The notes beneath the pieces are model-generated. The model was not told where the DNA came from, did not search any database, and saw only the letters and a list, made by a program, of their open reading frames with translations. Shown here piece by piece: positions 34,545-43,925 of a stretch of 64,000 nt of DNA (within the stretch, counting starts at the first letter, position 1; each line of letters opens with the position of its first letter). A program made the position numbers and the translations under genes. The stretch comes from Gillisella vitis (GTDB lineage Bacteria; Pseudomonadota; Alphaproteobacteria; Rhizobiales; Rhizobiaceae): the NCBI RefSeq assembly GCF_014204625.1, contig NZ_JACHLU010000015.1, positions 1 through 64,000 on the forward strand, written 5' to 3'.

Positions 34545-35813
34545 ATGAGTGGGCATTCCAGTTACCAGCCTCAATCCGGGCTGACACGATGGATCGATCA
34601 GCGCTTGCCTCTGCCGCGCCTCGTTTATGATAGTTTTATTGCTTACCCGGTGCCGCGCAACCTCAACTATGCCTATACATTCGGGGCGATGTTGTCGGTG
34701 ATGCTGATCCTTCAGATCATCACCGGCGTGGTTCTGGCCATGCATTATGCGGCCGATACTACGGTTGCTTTCAACTCGGTGGAAAAAATCGCCCGTGATG
34801 TCAATCATGGCTGGCTGTTGCGCTACATGCACGCCAATGGCGCGTCCTTCTTCTTCATCGCGGTTTATCTGCACATTGGCCGCGGGCTGTACTACGGCTC
34901 CTACAAGGCTCCCCGCGAAATCCTCTGGATGCTCGGCGTGGTGATCTTCCTGCTGATGATGGCGACGGCGTTCATGGGCTATGTTCTGCCCTGGGGTCAG
35001 ATGTCGTTCTGGGGCGCAACCGTGATCACCGGCTTCTTCACGGCCTTTCCGTGGGTGGGTGAGTGGATCCAGACCTTCCTGCTTGGCGGCTTTGCGGTGG
35101 ATCAGCCAACGCTCAACCGTTTCTTCTCGCTGCATTATCTGCTGCCGTTCATGATTGCCGGTGTGGTTATTCTGCACGTCTGGGCATTGCATGTGACCGG
35201 CCAGACCAACCCGACCGGCGTTGAGGTGAAGCTCAAGACCGATACGGTGCCGTTTACACCCTATGCCACTCTCAAAGACGCTCTGGGCGTGTCGATCTTT
35301 CTGATCGCCTATGCTTGGTTCGTGTTCTACATGCCGAATTTCCTCGGGCATCCTGACAATTACATCATGGCTGATCCGCTGAAGACACCGGCGCATATTG
35401 TGCCCGAATGGTACTTCCTGCCGTTTTACGCCATGCTGCGAGCCATCACCTTCAACATCCTGTTCATCGATTCCAAACTCGGTGGCGTGCTGGTGATGTT
35501 TGGGGCGATTATCGTGCTGTTCTTCCTGCCCTGGCTGGATACGTCCAAGGTCCGCTCGGCGGTGTATCGCCCGTGGTACAAGCTGTTTTTCTGGCTGTTT
35601 GCCGCCGATTGCATTCTGCTGGGCTGGTTGGGATCACGTCAGCCAACCGACACCTACACCACCATGGCGCAGTTTGGCACGCTCTACTATTTCGGTTTCT
35701 TTCTGGTGATCATGCCGCTTCTCGGCCTGTTTGAAACGCCCCGGCGCGTGCCAAATTCCATTACGGAAGCCGTTCTGGAAAAGAATGCCAAAACGGTGCA
35801 AGGGGCGGTTTGA
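34545..35813 (+). CDS. petB: Cytochrome b of the bc1 complex
   Basis: 422 residues with eight or more membrane helices. Haem-binding helices include HYAADT and [22 protein letters not shown] (about 87-110) and the later HYLLPF and VILHVWALH; the quinol-site motif [15 protein letters not shown] lies near residue 285. Forms the two-haem electron path of complex III at the inner membrane. GGGGGAGA precedes the ATG. Separate from cytochrome c1, unlike the fused fbcH of Bradyrhizobium. Confidence 0.97.
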   Translation: MSGHSSYQPQSGLTRWIDQRLPLPRLVYDSFIAYPVPRNLNYAYTFGAMLSVMLILQIITGVVLAMHYAADTTVAFNSVEKIARDVNHGWLLRYMHANGASFFFIAVYLHIGRGLYYGSYKAPREILWMLGVVIFLLMMATAFMGYVLPWGQMSFWGATVITGFFTAFPWVGEWIQTFLLGGFAVDQPTLNRFFSLHYLLPFMIAGVVILHVWALHVTGQTNPTGVEVKLKTDTVPFTPYATLKDALGVSIFLIAYAWFVFYMPNFLGHPDNYIMADPLKTPAHIVPEWYFLPFYAMLRAITFNILFIDSKLGGVLVMFGAIIVLFFLPWLDTSKVRSAVYRPWYKLFFWLFAADCILLGWLGSRQPTDTYTTMAQFGTLYYFGFFLVIMPLLGLFETPRRVPNSITEAVLEKNAKTVQGAV

Positions 35814-35839
35814 TGCGGGTTCAGGAGAGGAATGATTTT

Positions 35840-36697
35840 ATGAAAAAGCTTGTTACAAGCCTCCTGGGTCTGGCCTTTGCAACAGGTCTTGGCCTGTCGG
35901 CGGCCCTGGCACAGGACCATGCTGAAGGCGAAACGCCGCATTATCCGCTGCACAAGCCCCGCAATCAGGAGTGGAGTTTTGCCGGACCTTTTGGCAAATA
36001 TGACAAGGGACAGCTTCAGCGTGGCCTGAAAATCTACAAGGAAGTCTGTTCGGCCTGTCATTCCATGAATCTCGTGGCGTTCAGAACGTTGAAAGATCTG
36101 GGTTATTCAGAGGCGCAGGTCAAAGCCTTTGCCGCTGAATATGAAGTGCAGGACGGCCCGAATGCGTCCGGCGACATGTACACCCGCAAGGCTGTACCGT
36201 CGGATTACTTCCCGTCGCCCTATGCCAATCATGAAGCGGCGGCGGCTTCCAACAATGGTGCCGCACCACCGGATATGTCCTTGCTGGCCAAGGCCCGCGG
36301 CATTGAGCGTGGCTTTCCGTGGTTCCTTGTCGATATTGTCTACGGTCAATATCAGGAAGGCGGGCCGGATTATATCTACTCGCTGCTGACTGGCTATCAG
36401 GAGGCACCTGCGGGCGTGGAAGTGGCGCAGGGCACGCACTATAATCCATACTTCGCCAATGCCGCAGCCCTCGCCATGGCTCCGCCATTGAGTGACGGTC
36501 AGGTGACCTATGACGATGGCAGTCCGCAAACGCTTGACCAATATGCCAAGGATGTCTCGGCATTTTTGATGTGGGCGGCAGAACCGCATCTGGAAGAGCG
36601 CAAGCGTACCGGCTTTATGGTTCTGGTGTTTTTGCTGATCTTCTCGGGCCTGATCTATCTGACCAAGAAGTCGGTTTACGCCAACAAGGAGCATTAA
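35840..36697 (+). CDS. petC: Cytochrome c1 of the bc1 complex
   Basis: 285 residues from the ATG at 35840 (AGGAGAGGAA upstream). Signal peptide 1-25 (cleavage after AALA), haem c motif C70-S-A-C73-H74, likely axial Met213 in LAMAPPLSDG, and a C-terminal anchor helix at about 260-278. Periplasmic electron exit of complex III. Last gene of petABC, ended by the terminator at 36726. Confidence 0.96.
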   Translation: MKKLVTSLLGLAFATGLGLSAALAQDHAEGETPHYPLHKPRNQEWSFAGPFGKYDKGQLQRGLKIYKEVCSACHSMNLVAFRTLKDLGYSEAQVKAFAAEYEVQDGPNASGDMYTRKAVPSDYFPSPYANHEAAAASNNGAAPPDMSLLAKARGIERGFPWFLVDIVYGQYQEGGPDYIYSLLTGYQEAPAGVEVAQGTHYNPYFANAAALAMAPPLSDGQVTYDDGSPQTLDQYAKDVSAFLMWAAEPHLEERKRTGFMVLVFLLIFSGLIYLTKKSVYANKEH

Positions 36698-36725
36698 CAG
36701 GCTTCTTTCGGGCAAAAGACTTTGG

Positions 36726-36751
36726 AAAGGCGGCTTTTGGGCCGCCTTTTT
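36726..36751 (+). terminator. Terminator of petABC
   Basis: 9-bp stem AAAGGCGGC (36726-36734) with GCCGCCTTT (36741-36749) followed by a T run, 28 bases after the petC stop. Confidence 0.88.
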
Positions 36752-36819
36752 GATTGGGTGTTGTCAATGATGTTGATATGGTCGACTGCAACTAGAAAAT
36801 CCGTAAACCGGACCTGAAT

Positions 36820-37362
36820 ATGACTAAAATCTCCCAAGAGCTTTCTGAATCCATCCGCTCGATTGCGGATTACCCAAAGCCGGGTATCATCTTTCGTGAC
36901 ATTACCACGCTGCTGGGCAATCCACGTGCCTTTCGCCGGGCTGTGGATGAACTGGTGCAGCCCTATGCCGGTTTGAAGATCGATAAAATCGCAGGCATGG
37001 AAGCACGCGGTTTCATTCTTGGTGGTGCCGTGGCGCATCAGCTGTCGGCGGGCTTTATTCCAATCCGTAAAAAGGGCAAACTGCCTCATGATACGGTCAG
37101 CATTGCCTACAGCCTTGAATATGGGCTGGATGAGATGGAAATGCATGTGGACGCAGTCAAGCCCGGTGAAAAGGTGATTCTGGTCGATGACCTGATTGCC
37201 ACCGGCGGAACCGCAGTCGGTGCAGTGCAGCTTTTACGGCAGATGGGTGCTGATGTGGTCTCAGCCTGCTTTGTCATCGACCTGCCAGACCTTGGCGGAC
37301 GCACGAAAATGGAGGCGTTGGGCGTGGAAGTGCGCACGCTGGTGGAGTTTTCTGGTCACTGA
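36820..37362 (+). CDS. apt: Adenine phosphoribosyltransferase
   Basis: 180 residues, full length. Makes AMP from adenine and PRPP in purine salvage. The PRPP loop [17 protein letters not shown] (about 120-136) and [15 protein letters not shown] (about 60-74) are diagnostic. Monocistronic, after the petABC terminator. No obvious ribosome binding site beyond GGACCTGA. Confidence 0.95.
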   Translation: MTKISQELSESIRSIADYPKPGIIFRDITTLLGNPRAFRRAVDELVQPYAGLKIDKIAGMEARGFILGGAVAHQLSAGFIPIRKKGKLPHDTVSIAYSLEYGLDEMEMHVDAVKPGEKVILVDDLIATGGTAVGAVQLLRQMGADVVSACFVIDLPDLGGRTKMEALGVEVRTLVEFSGH

Positions 37363-37372
37363 CGTGAAAGTA

Positions 37373-37405
37373 GTTCAGCGCCATAAATATCGTATGGCGC
37401 TGAAC
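37373..37405. terminator. Hairpin between convergent apt and gpx genes
   Basis: Perfect 13-bp stem GTTCAGCGCCATA (37373-37385) with TATGGCGCTGAAC (37393-37405). Neither side has a T run, so it is a candidate 3'-end structure rather than a classical terminator. Confidence 0.45.
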
Positions 37406-37415
37406 GGGTGGTGCA

Positions 37416-37895
37416 TTATCCCTTCACCGCCTTGGCAATATCATCTTCCATTTCCTCCGGTTTGGTGATCGGGGCATAGCGCGCAATGGGCGTGCCATCG
37501 CGGCCAATCAGAAATTTGGTGAAATTCCATTTGATGGATTCAGTGCCGAGAATGCCCCGCACTTCTTGGGTCAGATATTTGTAAAGCGGATGGGCACCCT
37601 TGCCATTGACCTCGATCTTGGCAAACATCGGAAAGCTCACCTTGAAATTGACATCACAAAAGCTGGCGATTTCGGCCTCGCTGCCGGGTTCCTGCGCGCC
37701 AAACTGATTGCAGGGAAAACCGAGAATCACCAGATCATCCTTGAAGCGCTGTTGCAGCCTTTCCAGCCCGGCATATTGCGGGGTGAACCCGCAGGCGCTG
37801 GCGGTGTTGACGATCAGCAGCAGCTTGCCGGAAAATTCTGCCAGTTTGCGCTCTCTTCCAGTAATATCCTTGGCTGAAAAATCATGGGTATTCAT
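37416..37895 (-). CDS. Glutathione peroxidase family protein
   Basis: 159 residues. Thioredoxin fold with the peroxidatic Cys in NTASACGFTPQY (about 31-42), GFPCNQFGAQEPG (about 59-71) and WNFTKFLIGRDG (about 123-134). A Cys enzyme, not a selenoprotein. Bacterial members usually take electrons from thioredoxin. GGAGAG lies 5 bases before the ATG, one base after the upstream MaoC stop, so it is the third gene of a coupled operon with two MaoC genes. Confidence 0.93.
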   Translation of the reverse strand: MNTHDFSAKDITGRERKLAEFSGKLLLIVNTASACGFTPQYAGLERLQQRFKDDLVILGFPCNQFGAQEPGSEAEIASFCDVNFKVSFPMFAKIEVNGKGAHPLYKYLTQEVRGILGTESIKWNFTKFLIGRDGTPIARYAPITKPEEMEDDIAKAVKG

Positions 37896-37896
37896 G

Positions 37897-38376
37897 TTAC
37901 TCTCCGGGTTGGACCAGTTCCAGCACATTGCTGGTAAAGCGCAGCACCGGCTCACCGTTCTGGTTCATGCCTTCTGCAATGCTGCTGTTGAGCCGCCATT
38001 CCGGGCGTGATTTCAGCACGCGGCCTTCCAGGGCAGTGATACTATAGGTGATGTCATCGCCTGCATAGACGGGTTTCAGCCAGGCCAGATCCCGAAAACC
38101 GGGCGAGGGACCAAGTGTCGGCGGTGTCTTGCCTTGTGCGCGCAAAGCGGCTGTGGTGGTATCCCAAAAATCAACAAACGTCCGCATCCAGCCGCCGCAG
38201 GTGTGCCAGCCAGAGGCGCAAAGTCCGCCAAACACGAAGTCCTTGGCTGCTTCCGCATCGACGTGAAAGGGTTGCGGATCAAATTTTCTGGCAAAACGCA
38301 CAATGTCTTCAGCCGAAAAATGCTTGCTGCCGATGATGATTTTTTGGCCTAATGGAAAGATGTCCAGCATGTTCAT
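37897..38376 (-). CDS. MaoC family dehydratase (second of pair)
   Basis: 159 residues, single hot-dog domain. FARKFDPQPFHVDAEAA (about 27-43) holds the Asp and His of the R-hydratase/MaoC active site, and FGGLCASGWHTCG follows. Probably hydrates a trans-enoyl-CoA or a related thioester. It overlaps the upstream MaoC gene by 4 bases and is clearly its paralogue (same FDPQP-H and GGL-ASGWHT motifs); such pairs may form a heterodimer. Confidence 0.9.
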   Translation of the reverse strand: MNMLDIFPLGQKIIIGSKHFSAEDIVRFARKFDPQPFHVDAEAAKDFVFGGLCASGWHTCGGWMRTFVDFWDTTTAALRAQGKTPPTLGPSPGFRDLAWLKPVYAGDDITYSITALEGRVLKSRPEWRLNSSIAEGMNQNGEPVLRFTSNVLELVQPGE

Positions 38377-38843
38377 TGAGCTGCTCCCTGTGCTGCGCGC
38401 ATCCGAATCATGGCGGCGTTGCGGGCGGTGAGCACGAGTTCGCCTTTCTGGTTGACCACGACATGGCGGGTTGTGACCACGCCAATGCCGGGGCGCGAGC
38501 GCAAGGGCCGCATCTCTTCAACGGTGGTGTGACCGCTGAGGGTATCGCCCGCCATCACAGGCTTTTTCCACTCGACAAATTCAATGCCGGGCGCGCCTTC
38601 GCCATGGCATTTGAGCACGTAAGCATCAATCATCATCCGCATCAGCAGGGCAGATGTGTGCCAGCCAGAGGCCGCAAGGCCCCCCAGCAGACTGGCCGCT
38701 CCTGCTTCCTCACTGAGATGCATGGGTTGTGGATCAAACTCTTGAGCAAATTCGATAATCTCTTCGGCGCTGACCGTCATCGGTCCCAGTTCAAACTGCC
38801 CACCAATAGAAAAATCGTCATAATAAAGCTTTTCAGCCTGCAT
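38373..38843 (-). CDS. MaoC family dehydratase (first of pair)
   Basis: 156 residues. FAQEFDPQPMHLSEEAG (about 31-47) carries the catalytic Asp/His pair, then LLGGLAASGWHTSALLMRMM. First gene of the maoC-maoC-gpx unit. Acts on a CoA or ACP thioester in the cytoplasm; exact substrate unknown. Confidence 0.9.
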   Translation of the reverse strand: MQAEKLYYDDFSIGGQFELGPMTVSAEEIIEFAQEFDPQPMHLSEEAGAASLLGGLAASGWHTSALLMRMMIDAYVLKCHGEGAPGIEFVEWKKPVMAGDTLSGHTTVEEMRPLRSRPGIGVVTTRHVVVNQKGELVLTARNAAMIRMRAAQGAAQ

Positions 38844-38952
38844 TCGTTACTCCTCCCTCGTCTTTCATTTCACAATGATCCTATAGCATGGCGTGTGCAA
38901 CTGCGGCATAGTTTCAGACCAGTCTGGATGGATGCACAAGCAAAAGATATAG

Positions 38953-38998
38953 AGCATCGTGCCGAAAACCGCCTCGCACTTTTCGGCCAAAGCTTTAG
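38953..38998. repeat. Rhizobial palindrome
   Basis: AGAGCATCGTGCCGAAAACC, then CGCACTTTTCGGCCAAAGCT: inner arms GCCGAAAA/TTTTCGGC as in the bufB insert, with decayed outer arms. Located between divergent genes, upstream of the membrane protein at 39048. Confidence 0.7.
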
Positions 38999-39047
38999 TG
39001 TGTGATGCGGCACGTATGAAGTGAATCCTGCCGGTGGGAGATAATAT

Positions 39048-40130
39048 ATGAAAGATTTGCGTGAGGCTTTGGATGGGGCGGCATCGGAGGGGGTGATTTC
39101 ATCCGCTCAGGTTGCGCCACTGGAACGCTATTTGCGGGCAAAGCTTGAGGTTGGGACGGTTGAGAATGATCCGTCTGCGATCATCGATACGGAATCACCG
39201 AGGTTCGTGCGTGGTTTTCATGATATTCTGATTACCATAGGTGCCGCCATTCTGCTGATGGGAATTGTCGGAACGGCAACCATATTGGCATTGTTGCCTG
39301 CGGTGATTGTCTTGGGGGAGATTCTGGTGGTCCGGCAGCGGTTAGCGCTTCCAGCCGTGCTGTTGAGCATTGCCATGCTGGTCTGGTCGGTCTTTGCCAG
39401 CCGTTTTCTGCATGGTGGTGGTTTTGATCCAGATAAGAGCCGGTTGCTGATGGCGGTTCAGGCCCTGCCTGTGCCAGTGTTCATGTTGCTGTTTTATGCG
39501 CGCTACCGGGTGCCGGTTGCACTGGCATTTGCAGTTTTGACTGGTTTTACGGTGGTATTTTTTGCGGTTGTTGGCGTGCTTGAAGCCATGCTGGGCCTTG
39601 AAAACCCGCTGGACGAGCAGGTCTGGTTGATGGTCTCGCTGTATCTTGTGGCAGCACTGACGCTGTTTGCCGTGGCCATGCGCTACGATATGTCAGATCC
39701 CCGCCGGGTTTCCCGGCGCTCCGATATTGCCTTCTGGCTGCATCTGGCCAGTGCTCCGGCTCTTCTGTATGGGGCGTTGGCAGTGGTGTTTCTGTTGTAT
39801 CGGGGCGATTCGGCGTTTGAGCATTTTTCGCTGAGGTCAACTTTATTTATGCCGAAGCTGCCAGTGGTCTTGTTGATCACGGCCCTGATGCTGATTGGCC
39901 TGATTATCGACCGTCGCGCCTTTGTCACCTCCGGGTTGGTGTCGATGCTGATTATTGCCTATGCGGTTTTTCGCAGCGCGTCGCTGAATACCGACAGCGT
40001 CATCTATCTGGCATTGCTGACTGTGGGGGCTGTGGTGCTGACCATTGGCATTGGCTGGCAAGGCCTGCGGCGTCTGCTGGTGGGCCGCTTGCCGCCCGCC
40101 TTGCAGCAAAGATTGCCGCCTGTGCATTGA
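39048..40130 (+). CDS. Multi-spanning membrane protein of unknown function
   Basis: 360 residues: a soluble N-terminal helix region (1-60, LREALDGAASEGVISSAQVAPLERYL), then about ten hydrophobic segments from 62 to 340. The layout (short cytoplasmic helix domain followed by a compact membrane bundle) resembles DUF2157-type proteins, but no signature is certain. GGGAGATAATAT precedes the ATG. Ended by the terminator at 40136. Confidence 0.75.
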   Translation: MKDLREALDGAASEGVISSAQVAPLERYLRAKLEVGTVENDPSAIIDTESPRFVRGFHDILITIGAAILLMGIVGTATILALLPAVIVLGEILVVRQRLALPAVLLSIAMLVWSVFASRFLHGGGFDPDKSRLLMAVQALPVPVFMLLFYARYRVPVALAFAVLTGFTVVFFAVVGVLEAMLGLENPLDEQVWLMVSLYLVAALTLFAVAMRYDMSDPRRVSRRSDIAFWLHLASAPALLYGALAVVFLLYRGDSAFEHFSLRSTLFMPKLPVVLLITALMLIGLIIDRRAFVTSGLVSMLIIAYAVFRSASLNTDSVIYLALLTVGAVVLTIGIGWQGLRRLLVGRLPPALQQRLPPVH

Positions 40131-40135
40131 TACGA

Positions 40136-40167
40136 AAAAGCCGATCCGGTGTGCCGGATCGGCTTTT
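40136..40167. terminator. Bidirectional terminator between the membrane protein gene and ychF
   Basis: Perfect 14-bp stem AAAAGCCGATCCGG (40136-40149) with its complement (40154-40167), loop TGTG, A and T runs on opposite sides; serves two convergent genes. Confidence 0.9.
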
Positions 40168-40179
40168 GTGGTGTAAGCC

Positions 40180-41283
40180 TCAGGTGTTGAAGCGGAAGTG
40201 GATGACGTCGCCGTCAGCCACAACATATTCCTTGCCTTCATCGCGGGCCTTGCCAGCTTCCTTGGCAGGCACTTCGCCGCCGAGTGTGACGTAATCGTCA
40301 TAGGCAATGGTGAAGGCGCGGATAAAGCCGCGCTCGAAATCGGTATGGATCACGCCAGCGGCGGCCGGGGCCTTGGTGCCGCGACGAATGGTCCAGGCGC
40401 GGGTTTCTTTCGGGCCAACGGTGAAATAGGTGATCAGGTCGAGCAGGTGATAGCCAGCCCGGATCAGACGGTCGAGACCGGCTTCTTCAAGGCCCAGTGC
40501 CGAGAGAAATTCCTTGGCTTCTTCGTCTGGCAATTGCGCCACTTCGGCTTCAATGGCTGCCGAGATGATCACGGTTTCGGCCCCTTGAGCGTCTGCCATG
40601 TCCTTCACGGCGCGGGTGTGCTCATTGCCGCTGACGGCATCGGATTCGGCCACGTTGCACACGTAAAGCACGGGGTGCGAGGTCAGAAGGTTGAGGCTCT
40701 TGAGAATCTCGCGCTCTTCCGCATCCACTGTTTTCAGCAGCAGGCGGGCAGGCTTGCCATCTTGCAACAGTTTTAAGGCGGCATCCATGATCGGCAGAAG
40801 CGTCATGGACTCTTTGTCCTTGGAGGCTGCGCGCTTGCGGGTCTGCTCGGTGCGGCGCTCCAGGCTTTCCAGATCGGCCAGCATCAGCTCGGTTTCAATG
40901 GTGTCGGCATCGCCCACAGGATTGATGCGGCCTTCAACATGGGTGATGTCATCATCTTCAAAGCAGCGCAGCACATGCACCACGGCATCGACTTCGCGGA
41001 TATTGGCCAGAAATTTGTTGCCCAGACCTTCGCCCTTGGAGGCACCGCGCACCAGACCGGCAATATCCACGAAGGAAATGCGGGTGGGGATGATTTCCTT
41101 GGAGCCTGCCACTGAGGCCAACTTGCCCATGCGCGGGTCCGGCACGGCCACTTCGCCGGTGTTTGGCTCAATGGTGCAGAACGGATAGTTGGCAGCTTGG
41201 GCCGCCGCAGTTCTGGTGAGCGCGTTGAAGAGGGTGGACTTGCCAACATTCGGCAAGCCAACAATACCGCATTTAAAGCCCAT
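40180..41283 (-). CDS. ychF: Redox-regulated ATPase YchF (Obg-like)
   Basis: 367 residues. N-terminal P-loop [15 protein letters not shown] (8-22), switch [61 protein letters not shown] and the C-terminal TGS domain (about 280-365, [34 protein letters not shown]). The NVxE-type specificity region marks it as the ATP-preferring Obg relative that binds ribosomes. In many rhizobia it directly follows pth and rplY; here other genes separate them. Confidence 0.96.
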   Translation of the reverse strand: MGFKCGIVGLPNVGKSTLFNALTRTAAAQAANYPFCTIEPNTGEVAVPDPRMGKLASVAGSKEIIPTRISFVDIAGLVRGASKGEGLGNKFLANIREVDAVVHVLRCFEDDDITHVEGRINPVGDADTIETELMLADLESLERRTEQTRKRAASKDKESMTLLPIMDAALKLLQDGKPARLLLKTVDAEEREILKSLNLLTSHPVLYVCNVAESDAVSGNEHTRAVKDMADAQGAETVIISAAIEAEVAQLPDEEAKEFLSALGLEEAGLDRLIRAGYHLLDLITYFTVGPKETRAWTIRRGTKAPAAAGVIHTDFERGFIRAFTIAYDDYVTLGGEVPAKEAGKARDEGKEYVVADGDVIHFRFNT

Positions 41284-41425
41284 GGGTGTTTTCCGTGGTT
41301 CAATTGAAATCTGTTGTCTTGCCTATGGGGGAATGGATGCCTGTGGTCAAGGCTTTGCCGCCTGTTGAAGCTATCTGCAATTCGCATTATGCTGTTTTTC
41401 GAGCCTTCGCTGACGGGAGTAGCCA

Positions 41426-41737
41426 GTGCCTCGTAAAGACATTGCCGTGAAGCCAAAACAGCAGACAAGCCTGAAGCTGCAAAAGCCGAAGCTCTACAAG
41501 GTCATTCTCAACAATGACGATTACACCCCGCGCGAATTTGTCACCATTGTTTTGAAAGCCGTGTTTCGTATGAGTTCCGACACCAGCAACCGGGTGATGA
41601 TGACCGCCCATAAATTCGGCAAGGCTGTTGTGGTGGTTTGCACCAAGGATATTGCCGAGACCAAATCATCAGAGGCCAATGATCTGGCCAAGGAGGCGAA
41701 TTTTCCGCTGCTGTTTACCACCGAGCCGGAAGAATAA
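41426..41737 (+). CDS. clpS: ClpS family N-degron adaptor (ClpS2 type)
   Basis: 103 residues from a GTG start with GGGAG 6-7 bases upstream. YKVILNNDDYTPREFVTIVLKAVF (about 24-47) is the ClpS substrate-pocket region, followed by MTAHKFGKAVVVVCTKDIAETKSSEANDLAKEANFPL. Delivers N-degron proteins to ClpAP. Short N-terminus and NNDDYTP-REF wording resemble the second ClpS of Agrobacterium and relatives. A RIME palindrome starts 5 bases after the stop. Confidence 0.92.
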   Translation: MPRKDIAVKPKQQTSLKLQKPKLYKVILNNDDYTPREFVTIVLKAVFRMSSDTSNRVMMTAHKFGKAVVVVCTKDIAETKSSEANDLAKEANFPLLFTTEPEE

Positions 41738-41742
41738 GCCGC

Positions 41743-41995
41743 CACAGTACACGACGCAAATGTTTTGATCTGCGGTTTACCCCCTTCTGCCCTGCCGGGC
41801 ATCTCCCCCACAAGGAGGGAGATCGGCAAGAGGTAAGCGACACGTGTCTCATTTGACCGCATTCTATGTCGAAAACGACATGGTTTCGGTCGGTTGAATG
41901 GTGTCCACATATCGATCTCCCCCCGTGTGGGGGAGATGGCTGGCAAGCCAGAGGGGGGTGAGCCACGCATGAAAACGATAGCGTCGTGTACTGTG
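41743..41995. repeat. RIME-type intergenic mosaic element with perfect 15-bp terminal inverted repeats
   Basis: Core 41779-41962: left arm ACCCCCTTCTGCCCTGCCGG followed by CATCTCCCCCACAAGGAGGG, right arm CCCCCCGTGTGGGGGAGATG followed by GCTGGCAAGCCAGAGGGGGG, the wording of Rhizobium-specific intergenic mosaic elements. The core is enclosed by CACAGTACACGACGC (41743-41757) and its exact complement (41981-41995). Whole unit about 253 bases, between clpS and the PACE gene, no ORF inside. Confidence 0.85.
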
Positions 41996-42032
41996 ATAAG
42001 CCGCAGTTGCCATGCTATAGCTTTTTGTTTTT

Positions 42033-42080
42033 GCATCGGATTTTTCCGAAAACCGGGGCCACTTTTCGGTCCGATGCTCT
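42033..42080. repeat. Rhizobial palindrome, near-identical to the bufB insert
   Basis: Arms GCATCGGA and TCCGATGC, inner CCGAAAA/TTTTCGG, apex CCGGGGCCAC. Its last two bases fall in the stop codon of the PACE gene (42079-42081), so the repeat touches a coding end here. Confidence 0.85.
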
Positions 42081-42501
42081 AAGAAGGGTCCGCTGGGATC
42101 TGAAACAGATGGTCGTATGTCAGATTGTAAAAAAACGCATAGACCACATAAAATAGTGCCAGTGATAGGTCGAGAATCAGCGCCTCAATCATGCTGACGC
42201 CCAGATAAATCGCAATGAACGGCATCAATATCGCCAACAATCCGAACTCGAACAGGATGGCGTGGACAATGCGGATTGACAGGCTCTTGTCAACGCTTCC
42301 GGTGCGCCGTTTCATCATCCGATCAAAGCCCAGATTGTAAACATAGTTCCACCCCGTGGCGGCAAAGGCACTGACAATGGTGATCAGGCCAATATCGCTG
42401 GCAGGCATGTGGAAAAACATCACGCCAAACGGAATCACGATCATCAGGGCCACAAGTTCAAACCCGATCGCGTGGCGTAGTCTATCTTTTGCGGTCCTCA
42501 T
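42079..42501 (-). CDS. PACE family efflux transporter
   Basis: 140 residues, four membrane helices arranged as two BTP (bacterial transmembrane pair) repeats: RHAIGFELVALMIVIPFGVMFF and RIVHAILFEFGLLAILMPFIAIYLG each open a repeat with the conserved Glu (E15-type and its partner) needed for transport. PACE proteins export cationic biocides such as chlorhexidine. The start at 42501 has GAGGGAAA upstream; an upstream in-frame extension to 42651 is not conserved. Confidence 0.88.
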   Translation of the reverse strand: MRTAKDRLRHAIGFELVALMIVIPFGVMFFHMPASDIGLITIVSAFAATGWNYVYNLGFDRMMKRRTGSVDKSLSIRIVHAILFEFGLLAILMPFIAIYLGVSMIEALILDLSLALFYVVYAFFYNLTYDHLFQIPADPS

Positions 42502-42665
42502 GGGAAATTTCCCTCTGAACAGGCTGCAAACATGTCTTGAGCCGGTTGGGCCAAGAATGATGCAGGACATTGCAGGGTCGTCCCCAATGAAACTGATGCA
42601 ACGAAGTCGTCTTCGTTCCCTCCATATAAAATGCAGATGTCCGTGTTTCAAGGCGTGATAACGTC

Positions 42666-43136
42666 TTATGCCGGAGGGAGTGATCCGTCACGGCGCACCT
42701 GAAAGCCGGTTTTGTTTTGCACAAAGCCGCAGGCTTCATAAAATTTGTGAATGGCGGGGTCGGTGCGGCCTGTCAGCAGCATGGCTTTATAGCAGCCTGC
42801 CTGCCATGCGGAGGAAATGGCGTGAAGCACGACGGCTTTGCCATAGCCCTGGCCACGATGGCTGATGGCACTTGCCACATTTTCAATCAGAGCATAGGGC
42901 CTGCCGCCACGGGTGAGATTGGGGATCACAACAAGAGAGGCTGTTGCGGCGGGTATATCCTTGTCGAGGGCCAGAAAAATTGTCAGACCGGGATGGGCGA
43001 GAATCTCGGCGTATTTTTCGCGCACGAGATCGGGCTGCAACAGATCGTCATCGCTGTTCAGTTCCCGGTAAAGCAGCAGCAGGCTTCCCAGATCATCCGG
43101 TTGGGCGGCGCGAATGGTGATGGGTTGCTCGCTCAT
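42666..43136 (-). CDS. GNAT family N-acetyltransferase
   Basis: 156 residues. IENVASAISHRGQGYGKAVVLHAISSAWQAGC (about 85-116) is the acetyl-CoA loop; AIHKFYEACGFVQNKTGF closes the fold. The ATG is one base past the pth stop with AAGGA inside pth, so it is co-translated with pth. Substrate unknown. Confidence 0.88.
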   Translation of the reverse strand: MSEQPITIRAAQPDDLGSLLLLYRELNSDDDLLQPDLVREKYAEILAHPGLTIFLALDKDIPAATASLVVIPNLTRGGRPYALIENVASAISHRGQGYGKAVVLHAISSAWQAGCYKAMLLTGRTDPAIHKFYEACGFVQNKTGFQVRRDGSLPPA

Positions 43137-43137
43137 C

Positions 43138-43851
43138 TCAATCCTTCTTTGCTGCAAACATTTTCTTCAGCATCTCGGCCATCGGCCCGGTTTCCGGCAG
43201 TTTTTTCGGCTGCGCCGAATTGCGGGCCTGGTGAATGTGGGACTTGGCAGGCTTGGCGGTTTTTGGCTTTTCCTCTTCGGCCTTACCGCCCGTGGCCAAT
43301 GCCAGCTTGTTCATCAACTGGCTGTCTTCGCCGCGCACCAGCATATCAGTATTGTCGGCCAGCGCGTCCAGCAGCGGGTCAAGCCATTCGGCATCCAGCT
43401 TGCCAAAATCGCCCAGCACATGGCCCTGCACGCGGGATTTGTCGCCCGGGTGGCCAATGCCCAGCCGCAGGCGGCGATAATTCAGGCCGCAATGGGCATC
43501 CAGCGACTTTATGCCATTATGGCCGCCATGGCCGCCGCCCAGCTTGATCCGCGCCTTGCCGGGCATCAGATCCAGCTCGTCGTAGATCGCCACCAATTGC
43601 TCTGGCCCCAGCTTGTAAAAGCGCAAAGCTTCCCCCACCGATTCGCCGGAGAGGTTCATGAAGGTCTGTGGTTTGATCAGTAGAACTTTTTCGCCCGCCA
43701 AAGTGCCATCGGCAATCTCGGCCTTGAATTTTTTGGACCATGGTGAAAAGCCATGACGACCATGAATGGCATCAAGCGCCATAAACCCGATATTGTGGCG
43801 GTTTCTGGCATATTGGGAACCTGGATTTCCGAGTCCGGCGAGAACGATCAT
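43138..43851 (-). CDS. pth: Peptidyl-tRNA hydrolase
   Basis: 237 residues from the ATG at 43851. Releases peptides from stalled peptidyl-tRNA. Conserved [22 protein letters not shown] (6-27, catalytic His in RHN), [13 protein letters not shown] (about 60), [29 protein letters not shown] (about 90-118) and [10 protein letters not shown]. The C-terminal 50 residues are a Lys/Glu/Ala-rich tail common in rhizobial Pth. Heads a unit with the GNAT gene. Confidence 0.95.
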   Translation of the reverse strand: MIVLAGLGNPGSQYARNRHNIGFMALDAIHGRHGFSPWSKKFKAEIADGTLAGEKVLLIKPQTFMNLSGESVGEALRFYKLGPEQLVAIYDELDLMPGKARIKLGGGHGGHNGIKSLDAHCGLNYRRLRLGIGHPGDKSRVQGHVLGDFGKLDAEWLDPLLDALADNTDMLVRGEDSQLMNKLALATGGKAEEEKPKTAKPAKSHIHQARNSAQPKKLPETGPMAEMLKKMFAAKKD

Positions 43852-43925
43852 GGGGCGGTCCTGAAACGAGTGTGCATGGCTTTCACCAACGCGAAAATCA
43901 CTCAATGTCAATCATTTTCGCGGTT

